The notes below the pieces were generated by a model, which was not told where the DNA came from, made no database searches, and saw nothing but the letters and a program-made list of their open reading frames with translations. Below, one piece after another: positions 1 to 7,714 of a stretch of 29,830 nucleotides of DNA (positions are counted from its first letter, which is position 1; each line of letters begins with the position of its first letter). A program made the position numbers and the translations under genes. Origin of the DNA: Candidatus Parcubacteria bacterium (GTDB lineage Bacteria; Patescibacteriota; Minisyncoccia; Minisyncoccales; UBA6532). The stretch lies in contig JAUSNC010000006.1 of assembly GCA_030645645.1 (NCBI GenBank), positions 1-29,830 on the forward strand, written 5' to 3'.

Positions 1-344
1 TAATCAATTTTCAGATTCCATGCTTCTATAAATAAACGCTGTATTTTGGGGTCAACCAGCTTATACCGTCCGGCCATCTGATTAACCATCAGTTCAGAAT
101 CAGACTTTATATCAACCTCCAGCCTTTTTATCTTATCCTTCCCATAAAGCGCTTTTATTTTCTTCAAGGCAAAAATAAGAGCTCCGTATTCAGCTTCATT
201 ATTGGTGGCATGGCCTAAATAATGGCCGTACTTTTTAATCAAATGCCCGTCTTTATTAAGAATAACGACTCCTAAAGCGGCAGGTCCAGGATTTGAACGC
301 GATCCCCCGTCTGTAAAAACTGTAATTTTATTTAAGTCTTTCAT
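1..344 (-). CDS. rnhA: Ribonuclease HI-like protein (partial, 3' end beyond window)
   Basis: Hydrolyses the RNA strand of RNA-DNA hybrids in the cytoplasm. I translated this frame by hand from the ATG at 344. The N-terminus carries TDGGSRSNPGPAALG, the first RNase H strand with its catalytic Asp. NNEAEYGAL supplies the catalytic Glu and SDSELMVNQ the second Asp, in the order and spacing of RNase HI. About 114 codons are present and the C-terminus with the last acidic residue lies beyond base 1. The start codon is only 7 bases after the stop of the DHH phosphoesterase gene, so the two are probably cotranscribed. The form resembles the compact plant/archaeal-like RNase HI used for reverse-transcriptase-like domains in small genomes. 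The family call is firm. The exact role (primer removal or R-loop clearance) is inference. Confidence 0.88.
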   Translation of the reverse strand, partial: MKDLNKITVFTDGGSRSNPGPAALGVVILNKDGHLIKKYGHYLGHATNNEAEYGALIFALKKIKALYGKDKIKRLEVDIKSDSELMVNQMAGRYKLVDPKIQRLFIEAWNLKID

Positions 345-351
345 ATTAAAA

Positions 352-1503
352 TTAATTATTTTTAAAATATTTAATAAGGCATTTTTTAAAATCTTTCAGG
401 TTTTCGTTTTTAAGGCGGAACCCGGCGGCTTTGGGATGCCCCCCGTAAATTCCAAGATATTTCCTGCAGGAAACCATAGCCTTCACGCCGTCGCATCCTA
501 TAGGCGTTCTTACCGCTCCCGGACTTTCCTTTTTCAGATGCCGGTAAAGAAAAACCGGCTTATTGTGTTTCTGACAGACTTTAGAACCCACAGGACCTAA
601 TAATACAAGTGGCCATGATTTATCTCCTTCAAAAATAATTGATTCCTCGGATGAAGCAATTTTAAATTCAGTCTCTTCATTAATCCTTTTAATTTCCTTC
701 TTTCTGATTTCCTGCTTTTTCATCAGCAACCGGGCCAGTTTTTCCGCTTTGCCTTTATTTTTCTCAATCAGGAAAATAAAAGCGTCGTTTAAATGATCCT
801 TGGCATTTGAAGCATTCAGAGGAGGTACGATCTTTTGGCGTATTTCATCAATTCCATTACCTGTATATTTTGTTAGCTTAATAAGTGCTTTTAATGCGGG
901 ACGTTCCGTTAAATTGAGAGAAAGTAATCCGTCATTAATTAATTTTTTATTATCCGCTTCAATAGGCATTTGATCAGAAATGGTGGCAATTGCAACTAAT
1001 TCAAGGAAACTTTCCAACTTGTGTTTCTTCCCGGCGGAGGAAAGCAAAGCTTTTGCAATCTTATATACCACGCCTGCACAAGCGAATGTCTTGAATGGAT
1101 ATAAATCTCCTTTCTGTTTTGGATTAATAATAAGCGAGGCATTGGGTTTTTTAGGAAGAGGCTCGTGATGATCAATTATTATCACCTCAAACCCCATTTT
1201 CTTTGCCATATCTACCTCTTCTATATTACCCAATCCGCAGTCAAAAACAATAAAAAGAGCGGGTGCTTTACTTTTTAGAATATTTAACGCCGTTTTGTTT
1301 ATTCCATATCCTTCTTTTTCCCTGTCCGGGAAAAAAAACGCGTTGATTTTACCGCCCAGCGCTTCAATAGCTTCTTTGAAAATTATAACAGAAGAGACTC
1401 CGTCAGGATCAGAATCGCCATAAAGAATTATTTTTTCCTTATTAGCAATCGCTGTTAAAACTCTGTTTATGACTTTATCTAAATTTTTGAATTTCTTTTC
1501 CAT
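352..1503 (-). CDS. RecJ-like DHH/DHHA1 single-strand nuclease or phosphoesterase
   Basis: A DHH-superfamily phosphoesterase of 383 aa. The metal-binding motifs appear in order: YGDSDPDG (about residues 28-35), VFDCG (D88) and IDHHEP (DHH at 111-113). The C-terminal DHHA1 nucleic-acid-binding motif is GGHPKAAGF near residues 354-362. This architecture matches the catalytic core of the RecJ 5'-3' single-strand DNA exonuclease, but the protein is much shorter than typical RecJ (over 550 aa) and appears to lack its OB-fold extension. An oligoribonuclease-type (NrnA-like) activity is therefore also possible. An extended -10 element sits exactly six bases upstream of the ATG, suggesting its own, possibly leaderless, promoter. 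The RNase HI gene follows after 7 bases, which fits a shared role in RNA-DNA hybrid or nucleic-acid end processing. Confidence 0.85.
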   Translation of the reverse strand: MEKKFKNLDKVINRVLTAIANKEKIILYGDSDPDGVSSVIIFKEAIEALGGKINAFFFPDREKEGYGINKTALNILKSKAPALFIVFDCGLGNIEEVDMAKKMGFEVIIIDHHEPLPKKPNASLIINPKQKGDLYPFKTFACAGVVYKIAKALLSSAGKKHKLESFLELVAIATISDQMPIEADNKKLINDGLLSLNLTERPALKALIKLTKYTGNGIDEIRQKIVPPLNASNAKDHLNDAFIFLIEKNKGKAEKLARLLMKKQEIRKKEIKRINEETEFKIASSEESIIFEGDKSWPLVLLGPVGSKVCQKHNKPVFLYRHLKKESPGAVRTPIGCDGVKAMVSCRKYLGIYGGHPKAAGFRLKNENLKDFKKCLIKYFKNN

Positions 1504-1509
1504 TTATGA

Positions 1510-1518
1510 ATTCTATCA
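1510..1518 (-). promoter_or_regulatory. Extended -10 promoter for the DHH gene
   Basis: On the minus strand TGATAGAAT (TG, A, then TAGAAT, 5/6 to TATAAT) is followed by six bases and the ATG at 1503. A start point 7 bases after the -10 would fall on the ATG, so the transcript would be leaderless. No convincing -35 is visible. The same geometry recurs at 17690, 17939 and 19887. Confidence 0.5.
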
Positions 1519-1531
1519 AAAAACCTAAAAA

Positions 1532-2587
1532 TTAGGAATTTTCCAATGCCACAATCCCCGGCAGTTTGTCCCCGCTTAGAAATTCCAGCATTGCTCCCCC
1601 GCCCGTTGATACAAAACTAAAATTATCGGCTAATCCGACAGCATTGATGAATTCTACTGTCTCTCCTCCTCCGGCCACTGAAAAAGCCCCGCTCGAAACA
1701 ATTGCCTTGGCAATTTCCTTTGATCCTTTCTGATATGCCGTTTTTTCAATCATACCCAAAGGACCAGACCAGAAAACTGCCTTGGCGGATAATATCTTCT
1801 CTTTGAATAAATCTATTGTTTTCGGTCCTATATCATAAATATTATTTCCCTCTCCTAGGCCATCAACCGGCATAATGATTTTTTCTCTGTATTTAAAGAT
1901 GATATTTTTATTTTCAATTTCATCCTGTATCCGGTTGCTCACAAGAATCCAATCTGCTTTTTCGGAAATTCTTTCAATGACCTTGGCTTTTGCTCCAACC
2001 TTAATCCCTCCTATTATTCCAATTAAAGATTTTGGCGGGTTTTTCAGTAAATTTTCAAGAGCATCAATTTCTTTTTTAAATAAGAGTCCAATGCCTGAAG
2101 GAAGGATTCCGGGTATGCCTGTGATGGATGCATGGGCGCGATGAGAAGCTCCGAAAGCATCATTGATATATATATCTCCAAGCTTTGCCAAATTTGCGGC
2201 AAAGTCCGGATTGTTTTCCTCTTCCTCTTTGTGAAACCTCAGATTCTCAAGCAGGATTATTTCTCTAGGATCCATTTGATTAACCAGATCCTCCACTTCC
2301 TTGCTAATGCAGTCCTGCGCTTTCACCACCGATACATCAAGATATTTATTAAGCGTATTTTGAACCGGCGTTAATCTTAAACTTTCCACAACCTGGCCCT
2401 GTGGCCTGCCAAGATGGCACATTAATATTATTTTCGAGTTTTTCTTCAGTAAATACTCAATAGTCGGGATAGTTTTCCGTATTCTGAAATCATCTAAAAC
2501 AACGCCGCCTTCGTTAAGCGGCACATTAAACTCGCATCTCACTAGAACTCGTTTCCCGTTAAAATCAAAATCTTCAAGAGTCTTCAT
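1532..2587 (-). CDS. pgk: Phosphoglycerate kinase, shortened
   Basis: Interconverts 1,3-bisphosphoglycerate + ADP and 3-phosphoglycerate + ATP in lower glycolysis. The N-domain has RCEFNVPLNEGG (Asp of the usual RVDFNVP replaced by Glu), HLGRP, LLENLRFHKEEE and NDAFGASHRAHAS. The C-domain has IIGGIKVGAK (both Lys of the GGAKVxDK motif kept), GPLGMIE, GGGET and VSTGGGAMLEFL. At 351 aa it is about 40 residues shorter than the usual 390-400. The loss is concentrated between the EKAD and DIGPKT segments, where the GGGxAxTF adenosine-binding motif and the following helix should be (see findings). The gene follows the VirD4-like ATPase gene after 9 bases. Function as Pgk is likely from the conserved 3-PG site. 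Kinetic competence with adenine nucleotides is uncertain. Confidence 0.92.
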   Translation of the reverse strand: MKTLEDFDFNGKRVLVRCEFNVPLNEGGVVLDDFRIRKTIPTIEYLLKKNSKIILMCHLGRPQGQVVESLRLTPVQNTLNKYLDVSVVKAQDCISKEVEDLVNQMDPREIILLENLRFHKEEEENNPDFAANLAKLGDIYINDAFGASHRAHASITGIPGILPSGIGLLFKKEIDALENLLKNPPKSLIGIIGGIKVGAKAKVIERISEKADWILVSNRIQDEIENKNIIFKYREKIIMPVDGLGEGNNIYDIGPKTIDLFKEKILSAKAVFWSGPLGMIEKTAYQKGSKEIAKAIVSSGAFSVAGGGETVEFINAVGLADNFSFVSTGGGAMLEFLSGDKLPGIVALENS

Positions 2588-2596
2588 AGGATTAAA

Positions 2597-4372
2597 TTAA
2601 AATTTGACAGTTTCTCCCGGAGCTATAAATCCCTTCTTTTCCCCATTATTCTTTCTCTTTTTATTGGAATCTTCTTTATCTAAAGATTCTCCGATAGCTT
2701 TTTTTAATTCATTTAAATCGGGACCGCTTCCTTTAGGATTAGAAGTATGGGATTCCGTGGTTTGTCTCTGCTGTCTAAAAGACATTGCGCCCTTCTCAAT
2801 TGCTTCCTTTAATGATACGGGAGGAGTGCGGGGAGCTATTTCCGGCGGCGGAATTCTTCTTCCTTCTTCCTTTTCATTCTCAATTTTTTTCCGGCAAGGC
2901 TTACAGTAAACCGGCCTGACTCCGTCCGGCTGGAATACTACTTTGGTTGATTTACCGCATTTTGAACATTGGGCATCATATAGAGTATGTTGCGGTTCTT
3001 CAGGTATATCTCTTCCAAAAAAACTTTGGGGCAACCCGGGGGAACGGGGCTCCTGGCTTTTTGTCTGGGCAGATTTTTCAGCCGATGCGTCTGAAACTCC
3101 TGCCCAGTCCGAGATATATTCATCAACGATTTTACGGGGTGTTCCGTATTTTTCGCGGGATGATTCATTAATTTCTTTTTCGTAGGATTGATCAGGCTTC
3201 GGCATTGGTTTTAAAGTTTCAGCTGAAAAAGGCCGTCCGGCTAAACCGTCAATCATAAGCTTAAGATAAATATTATATTTTCCGAGATTAACCAGATCCG
3301 CAGCCAAGAAATCAGGGGTGAATTCCCTTTCTAAAAACTCTGCATCATCGGCTCCTACGCGGAATGTAACAAGCGTTCCTACATTGCCAAAAACGGCGTC
3401 TCTGACTGTTTCATCCATTTGAGTGATATATTGATGGGTAAGGATCAGAGTCAGGCGGTATTTTCTGGCTTCAGATAAAATATTAGCAAATGATTCCGTT
3501 GCAAAATTTTGGAATTCATCTACATAAAGATAGAAATCTTTTCTGTCTTTTTCCGGCATATCAACGCGGGACATAGCGGCCAACTGCAGTTTAGTCACCA
3601 CAAGCGCCCCAAGAAGCCTGGAATTATCCTCTCCGACTTTTCCTTTAGAGAGATTGATGATGAATATCTTTTCCGTATCCATAATTTTTCTCATATCGAG
3701 CTTTGTCTTTTCCTGTCCGACGATATTACGGATAAGAGGCGCTGAAATGAACTGACCTATTTTATTCTGGATTGCCGCAGTGGCTTCAACTTCATATCGC
3801 TGGGTATATCTTGCAAATTCCTGGGTCCAAAAAGCTTTTACCACTGGGTCAGTAACTTTATCTATGACTTTTTTCCTATAAACCAAGTCGGAAAGCATTC
3901 TGTTTACGCCCAAAAGCGTTGATCCGGGATATTCCAAAAGAGCTAGAATGCAGTTATTTAAAATATATTCCATTCTGGCAGACCAGACATCCGGCCATAT
4001 CTTCTTAAAAACGCCCATTAACCCGCCGGCGACCAAATGACGGTATTGCGGAGCCACTTCCTCCATAATATTGAAAGCTATCGGAAAATCAAAGTCGGAA
4101 GGATTAAAATAGACTACGTCTTTTACTCTCTCCTTGGGGATAAAGGCCAGGATCTCTTCTGCCGCCTCTCCGTGCGGATCAATAAAGGCCATGCCGTGTC
4201 CGGCAGTTATATCTTGAATTGCCATATTTACAAGCATATTCGTCTTCCCCATTCCCGTCTTTCCGACAACATACATATGGCGCCTCCGGTCATCTGTTTT
4301 TATGCCAAATTTCTTTCGCGCATTGCGGAAAGTCGTTTCAGCAAAAAAATTTATTTCTGTTTTTTCAGCCAT
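2597..4372 (-). CDS. VirD4/HerA-like DNA-translocase ATPase with C-terminal zinc ribbon
   Basis: A 591-aa P-loop ATPase of the type IV secretion coupling-protein/HerA class. The Walker A motif is VVGKTGMGKTNML (about 35-47), followed by the AFIDPHGE strand. Walker B is YLYVDEFQNF (281-290), followed by the sensor strand LILTHQYITQ (309-318). No transmembrane segment is visible in the ATPase itself. The C-terminal tail (about 390-591) is proline- and charge-rich and predicted disordered. It contains a zinc ribbon CSKC-x17-CKPC (C469, C472, C490, C493), which matches the CxxC-x17-CxxC small domain class. The neighbouring 434-aa gene encodes an N-terminally membrane-anchored protein that could tether it. 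No VirB/Tra pilus or relaxase genes are nearby, so the role (DNA uptake, DNA pumping or protein transfer) is unknown. The domain call is firm. Confidence 0.85.
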   Translation of the reverse strand: MAEKTEINFFAETTFRNARKKFGIKTDDRRRHMYVVGKTGMGKTNMLVNMAIQDITAGHGMAFIDPHGEAAEEILAFIPKERVKDVVYFNPSDFDFPIAFNIMEEVAPQYRHLVAGGLMGVFKKIWPDVWSARMEYILNNCILALLEYPGSTLLGVNRMLSDLVYRKKVIDKVTDPVVKAFWTQEFARYTQRYEVEATAAIQNKIGQFISAPLIRNIVGQEKTKLDMRKIMDTEKIFIINLSKGKVGEDNSRLLGALVVTKLQLAAMSRVDMPEKDRKDFYLYVDEFQNFATESFANILSEARKYRLTLILTHQYITQMDETVRDAVFGNVGTLVTFRVGADDAEFLEREFTPDFLAADLVNLGKYNIYLKLMIDGLAGRPFSAETLKPMPKPDQSYEKEINESSREKYGTPRKIVDEYISDWAGVSDASAEKSAQTKSQEPRSPGLPQSFFGRDIPEEPQHTLYDAQCSKCGKSTKVVFQPDGVRPVYCKPCRKKIENEKEEGRRIPPPEIAPRTPPVSLKEAIEKGAMSFRQQRQTTESHTSNPKGSGPDLNELKKAIGESLDKEDSNKKRKNNGEKKGFIAPGETVKF

Positions 4373-4421
4373 TATTATTCAGTAAAAACTTAGATTGATA
4401 ATAAATTTATTAAACTTGCGA

Positions 4422-5726
4422 TTATTCCTCTACCGGCAAACCGGAAGGCGCTTCTCCTTTCTTAGACTCTACGCGTTCCATAAAAGGCGCGGATGTTACG
4501 CTTTGCCCCGGAAAATGAAATAGCGTTGCCAATTCTTCGGTGCTTAAAATGAAATTGCCTCCGGGGTCCGGGAAAAGAGCGTTAAACCTTCTGACATATT
4601 TTTTAAACAAATTTCTTTTCCTGACATAAACTCTCCTGGGTATCAGGTAATTCCAGGGAACAAACCAATGTTTCTTTACCTTTGTCATCGTCCCTATTTT
4701 TGCATTGGGCACCATGGCATTAAGATTAGTAGTTGAAAACTGCTGAAAAAAACTCAAAGGAATGGTCTTAGCGGGCCCTGAATAAACCTCTCTCTTGGCG
4801 AGATAGATAAATCTTACTCCGACGGAATAGCACCTTTTTGCGATTTTTTCTTCTATCGCAGAAACAATTGTCCTCTCTCCGGGAGTTAATTTCATTTCCG
4901 GCGGAATAATCTCTTCTTTTCTCTGTTCCGTCGAAGGCGGCTTGCCAGTGGCAAAGATATCAAAGATATCAAAGATAATGGGTTTAGCCATGGGCTTCTC
5001 CGGACGCTTTACAAGCTTATCCACTAATGCTTTTCCTCTGTCAAAATAATGCGTGCCGGCATCGTCATTAATGGCTGGGGTTGCCAAAAACTGAACCCAA
5101 AGATTTTCGCCTTGGCCAAGTTTTCCCATGCCTTCTAGAAGAGAAGACAAAGGATCCAACCTTTTTTCTTCCATTGGCGCATCCGGTTTTTCTTCAAAAA
5201 AAGACGCGTAGGTTTTTATCGGATATACATCATTTGAAAGAAGCGTATAATCGCAGCCCCACATCTCCCAATTTTTATTCGGTATGTCCTGGGGAACATA
5301 CTTTGTATAATCGTCGTGTTGCGATATTTCAACATTGGGATATTGGGCGTATATATTGGCTTCCACTGTTTTCCGTATTCCTTGAGGACATTTTATGAAA
5401 AAATGCGGTTCTCCATTAATGCAAACTATTTCTAAGCCGTAGGCATGCTGGATTTTTCCCTCTATCCATGTTTCCCACCAGTCAGGAGGATCATAAATAC
5501 TGCCCCAAAGACCAGAAAAAACTTGATCCATAGCCTTTAAAGGTTGCAAAACATCCTTCGGGATTTTTAATTCCAATAAAACATATTTTTGTTCGGCCAG
5601 CCAAAGTTCCACTCTCCACCACCTCCAGAGGAATAAAAAAGGCCGATGCAAAACAACCGGCAATAATAGCCACCACCAATTCATTATAACTGTCCAGATT
5701 GGCTGGAACATGTTTAAAATTGCCAT
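4422..5726 (-). CDS. Tryptophan-rich membrane protein, partner of the VirD4-like ATPase
   Basis: A 434-aa protein of unknown function. The first 40 residues are strongly hydrophobic and Trp-rich (MNWWWLLLPVVLHRPFLFLW), giving one or two membrane segments. They are followed by a basic/aromatic stretch and a soluble body of about 390 residues with no motif I recognise. The body reads as alternating strands and helices with conserved-looking Trp and Pro (PPDWWETW, NKNWEMWGCDY) and ends in a short charged tail. It lies between a sigma-4/HARE regulator (14-base gap) and the VirD4-like ATPase gene (49-base gap) on the same strand, so cotranscription is likely. By analogy with VirB/TraG-type coupling pairs it may be the membrane anchor or lumenal partner of the ATPase, but that is inference. 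ATG at 5726 is chosen because it includes the whole hydrophobic segment. Confidence 0.8.
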   Translation of the reverse strand: MAILNMFQPIWTVIMNWWWLLLPVVLHRPFLFLWRWWRVELWLAEQKYVLLELKIPKDVLQPLKAMDQVFSGLWGSIYDPPDWWETWIEGKIQHAYGLEIVCINGEPHFFIKCPQGIRKTVEANIYAQYPNVEISQHDDYTKYVPQDIPNKNWEMWGCDYTLLSNDVYPIKTYASFFEEKPDAPMEEKRLDPLSSLLEGMGKLGQGENLWVQFLATPAINDDAGTHYFDRGKALVDKLVKRPEKPMAKPIIFDIFDIFATGKPPSTEQRKEEIIPPEMKLTPGERTIVSAIEEKIAKRCYSVGVRFIYLAKREVYSGPAKTIPLSFFQQFSTTNLNAMVPNAKIGTMTKVKKHWFVPWNYLIPRRVYVRKRNLFKKYVRRFNALFPDPGGNFILSTEELATLFHFPGQSVTSAPFMERVESKKGEAPSGLPVEE

Positions 5727-5740
5727 TATTTCTTGAAAAA

Positions 5741-6763
5741 TTAAGCCTCCTTTACGGAATAACGATCGTTTGAATCCCTTAAAAAGTATTTTTTATCCTG
5801 GAGATTTAATAAGATTGTGTTCTTTTTCACCTGACGTTGTTCAAGAACCTTACTGACTATTTCTGTTTTAGACAAGGGACCTGAAGAAGCCTGCAGAGTT
5901 TTTACAATGACATCCTTGACTACACCAGCCTGATATCCCCATTCCTTTAATGCATAAAGCCCTCGGCCAACCAAAACAAACCTTTGATCTTTAATTAATT
6001 CATTATGAACCGTCTGAGTATGAACTTGTTTTCTGCTGTTTTCCGGAATATTCAATTTCTGAATAAATTCTGCAACTTGAGTGAAATGAAGAGGTTCATT
6101 CTCCTGTTTTAAAACCAAATATGCTTTATCCTTAATAAATCTTGGATTTATTTCCGCCCACTCCCGAAGCCCGTAAAAACCTCCAGGGCCCTTCATTATT
6201 TTCTTTGAGACTTCAATATAAGATTGGATTGCTTCAGTTCCAAGATTAGGAATTTCCGCATGTATATTCGTCTGTAAAACCTCAAAAGAAGCAGGTTGCT
6301 TTTTTTCTCCGAACATTCCTTGCAGATAATCAGAAACTTTCTTTGAAATATTACGAGAATCTTTTTTAACGGCCCAGAAAGGATAAAAGCTTTTATCGCC
6401 TGAGAATCTTTCAAACTGATTAGAAAGCGTCAGAAGGAAATAAACATCATTATTGTATTTTGAATCTCCCAATTCTGAAAGAAGCAAATCTTCCCTCCTT
6501 AGTCCGCCTTTGCTGTCTATATGATTAAAAAAATCCTTAAAGACATTATTAAAATTCTGGCCGGCTGTCTGTCTGCATTTTTCCAATCCGACCTCAACGA
6601 TCTGGCGCACTCTTTCTCTGGTAATTTTAAAATCCTGTCCTATGGCTTCAAGAGTTTCCATTTCTCCTCCGTTTAATCCAAAACGTCTGGCAACCAGGGT
6701 TTTAACCCGCGGTTCCAGATTATTAAGTATTTTCTGTGAAATTGTTCTACAATTATATGCCAT
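5741..6763 (-). CDS. Sigma-70 region 4-like / HARE-HTH transcription regulator
   Basis: A 340-aa putative transcription factor. Residues about 17-65 form a sigma-70 region 4 helix-turn-helix (LEPRVKTLVARRFGL, then FKITRERVRQI, the -35-recognition helix signature). There is no sigma region 2, so it cannot act as a complete sigma factor. The C-terminal third contains a winged-helix segment of the HARE-HTH type (PLHFTQVAEFIQKL to VGRGLYALKEWGY). This fold is shared with the RNA polymerase delta subunit of Firmicutes. A further HTH-like stretch (PLSKTEIVSKVLEQR) reaches the end. It has its own promoter-like TTGACT-N17-TTTAAT element built on a 10-bp tandem repeat. As first gene ahead of the membrane protein, ATPase and pgk genes, it may regulate this operon or act globally with RNA polymerase. 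Confidence 0.78.
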   Translation of the reverse strand: MAYNCRTISQKILNNLEPRVKTLVARRFGLNGGEMETLEAIGQDFKITRERVRQIVEVGLEKCRQTAGQNFNNVFKDFFNHIDSKGGLRREDLLLSELGDSKYNNDVYFLLTLSNQFERFSGDKSFYPFWAVKKDSRNISKKVSDYLQGMFGEKKQPASFEVLQTNIHAEIPNLGTEAIQSYIEVSKKIMKGPGGFYGLREWAEINPRFIKDKAYLVLKQENEPLHFTQVAEFIQKLNIPENSRKQVHTQTVHNELIKDQRFVLVGRGLYALKEWGYQAGVVKDVIVKTLQASSGPLSKTEIVSKVLEQRQVKKNTILLNLQDKKYFLRDSNDRYSVKEA

Positions 6764-6771
6764 ATATTTTA

Positions 6772-6791
6772 ATTAAAGCACATTAAAGCAC
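6772..6791 (+). repeat. Perfect 10-bp tandem direct repeat
   Basis: ATTAAAGCAC occurs twice head to tail and overlaps the -10 and spacer of the putative promoter for the sigma-4/HARE gene. It may be a protein-binding pair of half-sites or a simple duplication. Confidence 0.85.
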
Positions 6792-6800
6792 ATTAGTCAA
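6772..6800 (-). promoter_or_regulatory. Promoter of the sigma-4/HARE gene, formed by a 10-bp tandem repeat
   Basis: On the minus strand TTGACT (6800-6795), a 17-base spacer and TTTAAT (6777-6772) lie 8 bases before the ATG at 6763. Each hexamer matches consensus at 5 of 6 positions. The interval contains a perfect tandem duplication of ATTAAAGCAC (6772-6781 and 6782-6791, plus strand), one helical turn apart. The start point would fall at or just before the ATG. Confidence 0.5.
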
Positions 6801-6806
6801 GTAATT

Positions 6807-7712
6807 TTACTTTTTCACCTTTATACCCCTTTGGTACCAGCTTACCAGAAGAGGGCTGGCCACCAGTACTGATGTATATGTTCCGACAATAACTCCGACT
6901 ATCAATGTAAATGCAAAATCATGTAAAGTTTCCCCTCCTACTAAAAATATCGCCACAACCATAAGAAGAACAGTAAAAGAGGTGCTGAAAGACCTCATTA
7001 AGGTTTGATTTATGGATTTATCCACTGTTTCTTCAAAAGTCTTTCCCGCTCCTTTTGATAAATTTTCCCTTATCCTGTCAAAAACTACAATGGTATTGTG
7101 AACTGAATATCCTTGAATAGTCAGCAATGCCGCAACTATAGGTATTGTAATCTGCAAGCCGTAGAATTTTCCCATTAATGCTAAAGCACCTATTGGTATT
7201 AAAACATCATGAAATAAAGAAACCAGAGCGGTCACTCCATAGCGCAGAGAACTGATTGGCCGACGGACTTTCCGGAAAGCTAAAGCTATGTAAGACACGA
7301 TTGCAATTAATGCGAAAATAATTGCCGACAGCGTTTTTTGTTTCAATTCCCTACCTACTACCGGCCCGATTGATTCAAATCTTTTTTCCTCAATTGCAAT
7401 CTGGCCGTTTTGTGAAAGATTTCTAATGGCTTCCTGATGAGTTTCTTCATTTATATCTTTCATTTTAATCATCACTCCTTTATCGCCCACAGGCTGTATT
7501 GAAAATGTTCCTAAATCAATTCCTTCTAATGTCTTACTTATTTCCTGATTTACCGGCCTGTTATCCTTGTATTCAATTTCAATAATGCTTCCTCCTACAA
7601 ATTCAATTCCGTAATTTAATCCGAATTTAACCAAAGAAAATATACTAATACCGATTAATGCAATAGATATTATATAATAGACTTTGCTGTATTTTATGAA
7701 AGGAAAAAACAT
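6807..7712 (-). CDS. secF: Protein translocase subunit SecF
   Basis: Inner-membrane RND-type subunit that works with SecD to pull exported proteins through SecYEG using the proton motive force. The N-terminal membrane segment is followed by GLNYGIEFVGGSIIEIEY, the SecF counterpart of the SecD GLDLxGG motif. After a periplasmic domain of about 80 residues come five more membrane helices, with VRRPISSLRYG, LFHDVLIPIGALAL and YSVHNTIVVFDRIREN, the latter two hallmark SecF segments. I prefer ATG 7712 (301 aa), which lies just after the secD stop codon. A TTG at 7733 would add 7 residues and overlap secD by 19 bases. Either way secD and secF are translationally close-coupled. The sigma-4/HARE gene follows after 43 bases. 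Confidence 0.95.
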   Translation of the reverse strand: MFFPFIKYSKVYYIISIALIGISIFSLVKFGLNYGIEFVGGSIIEIEYKDNRPVNQEISKTLEGIDLGTFSIQPVGDKGVMIKMKDINEETHQEAIRNLSQNGQIAIEEKRFESIGPVVGRELKQKTLSAIIFALIAIVSYIALAFRKVRRPISSLRYGVTALVSLFHDVLIPIGALALMGKFYGLQITIPIVAALLTIQGYSVHNTIVVFDRIRENLSKGAGKTFEETVDKSINQTLMRSFSTSFTVLLMVVAIFLVGGETLHDFAFTLIVGVIVGTYTSVLVASPLLVSWYQRGIKVKK

Positions 7713-7714
7713 AT

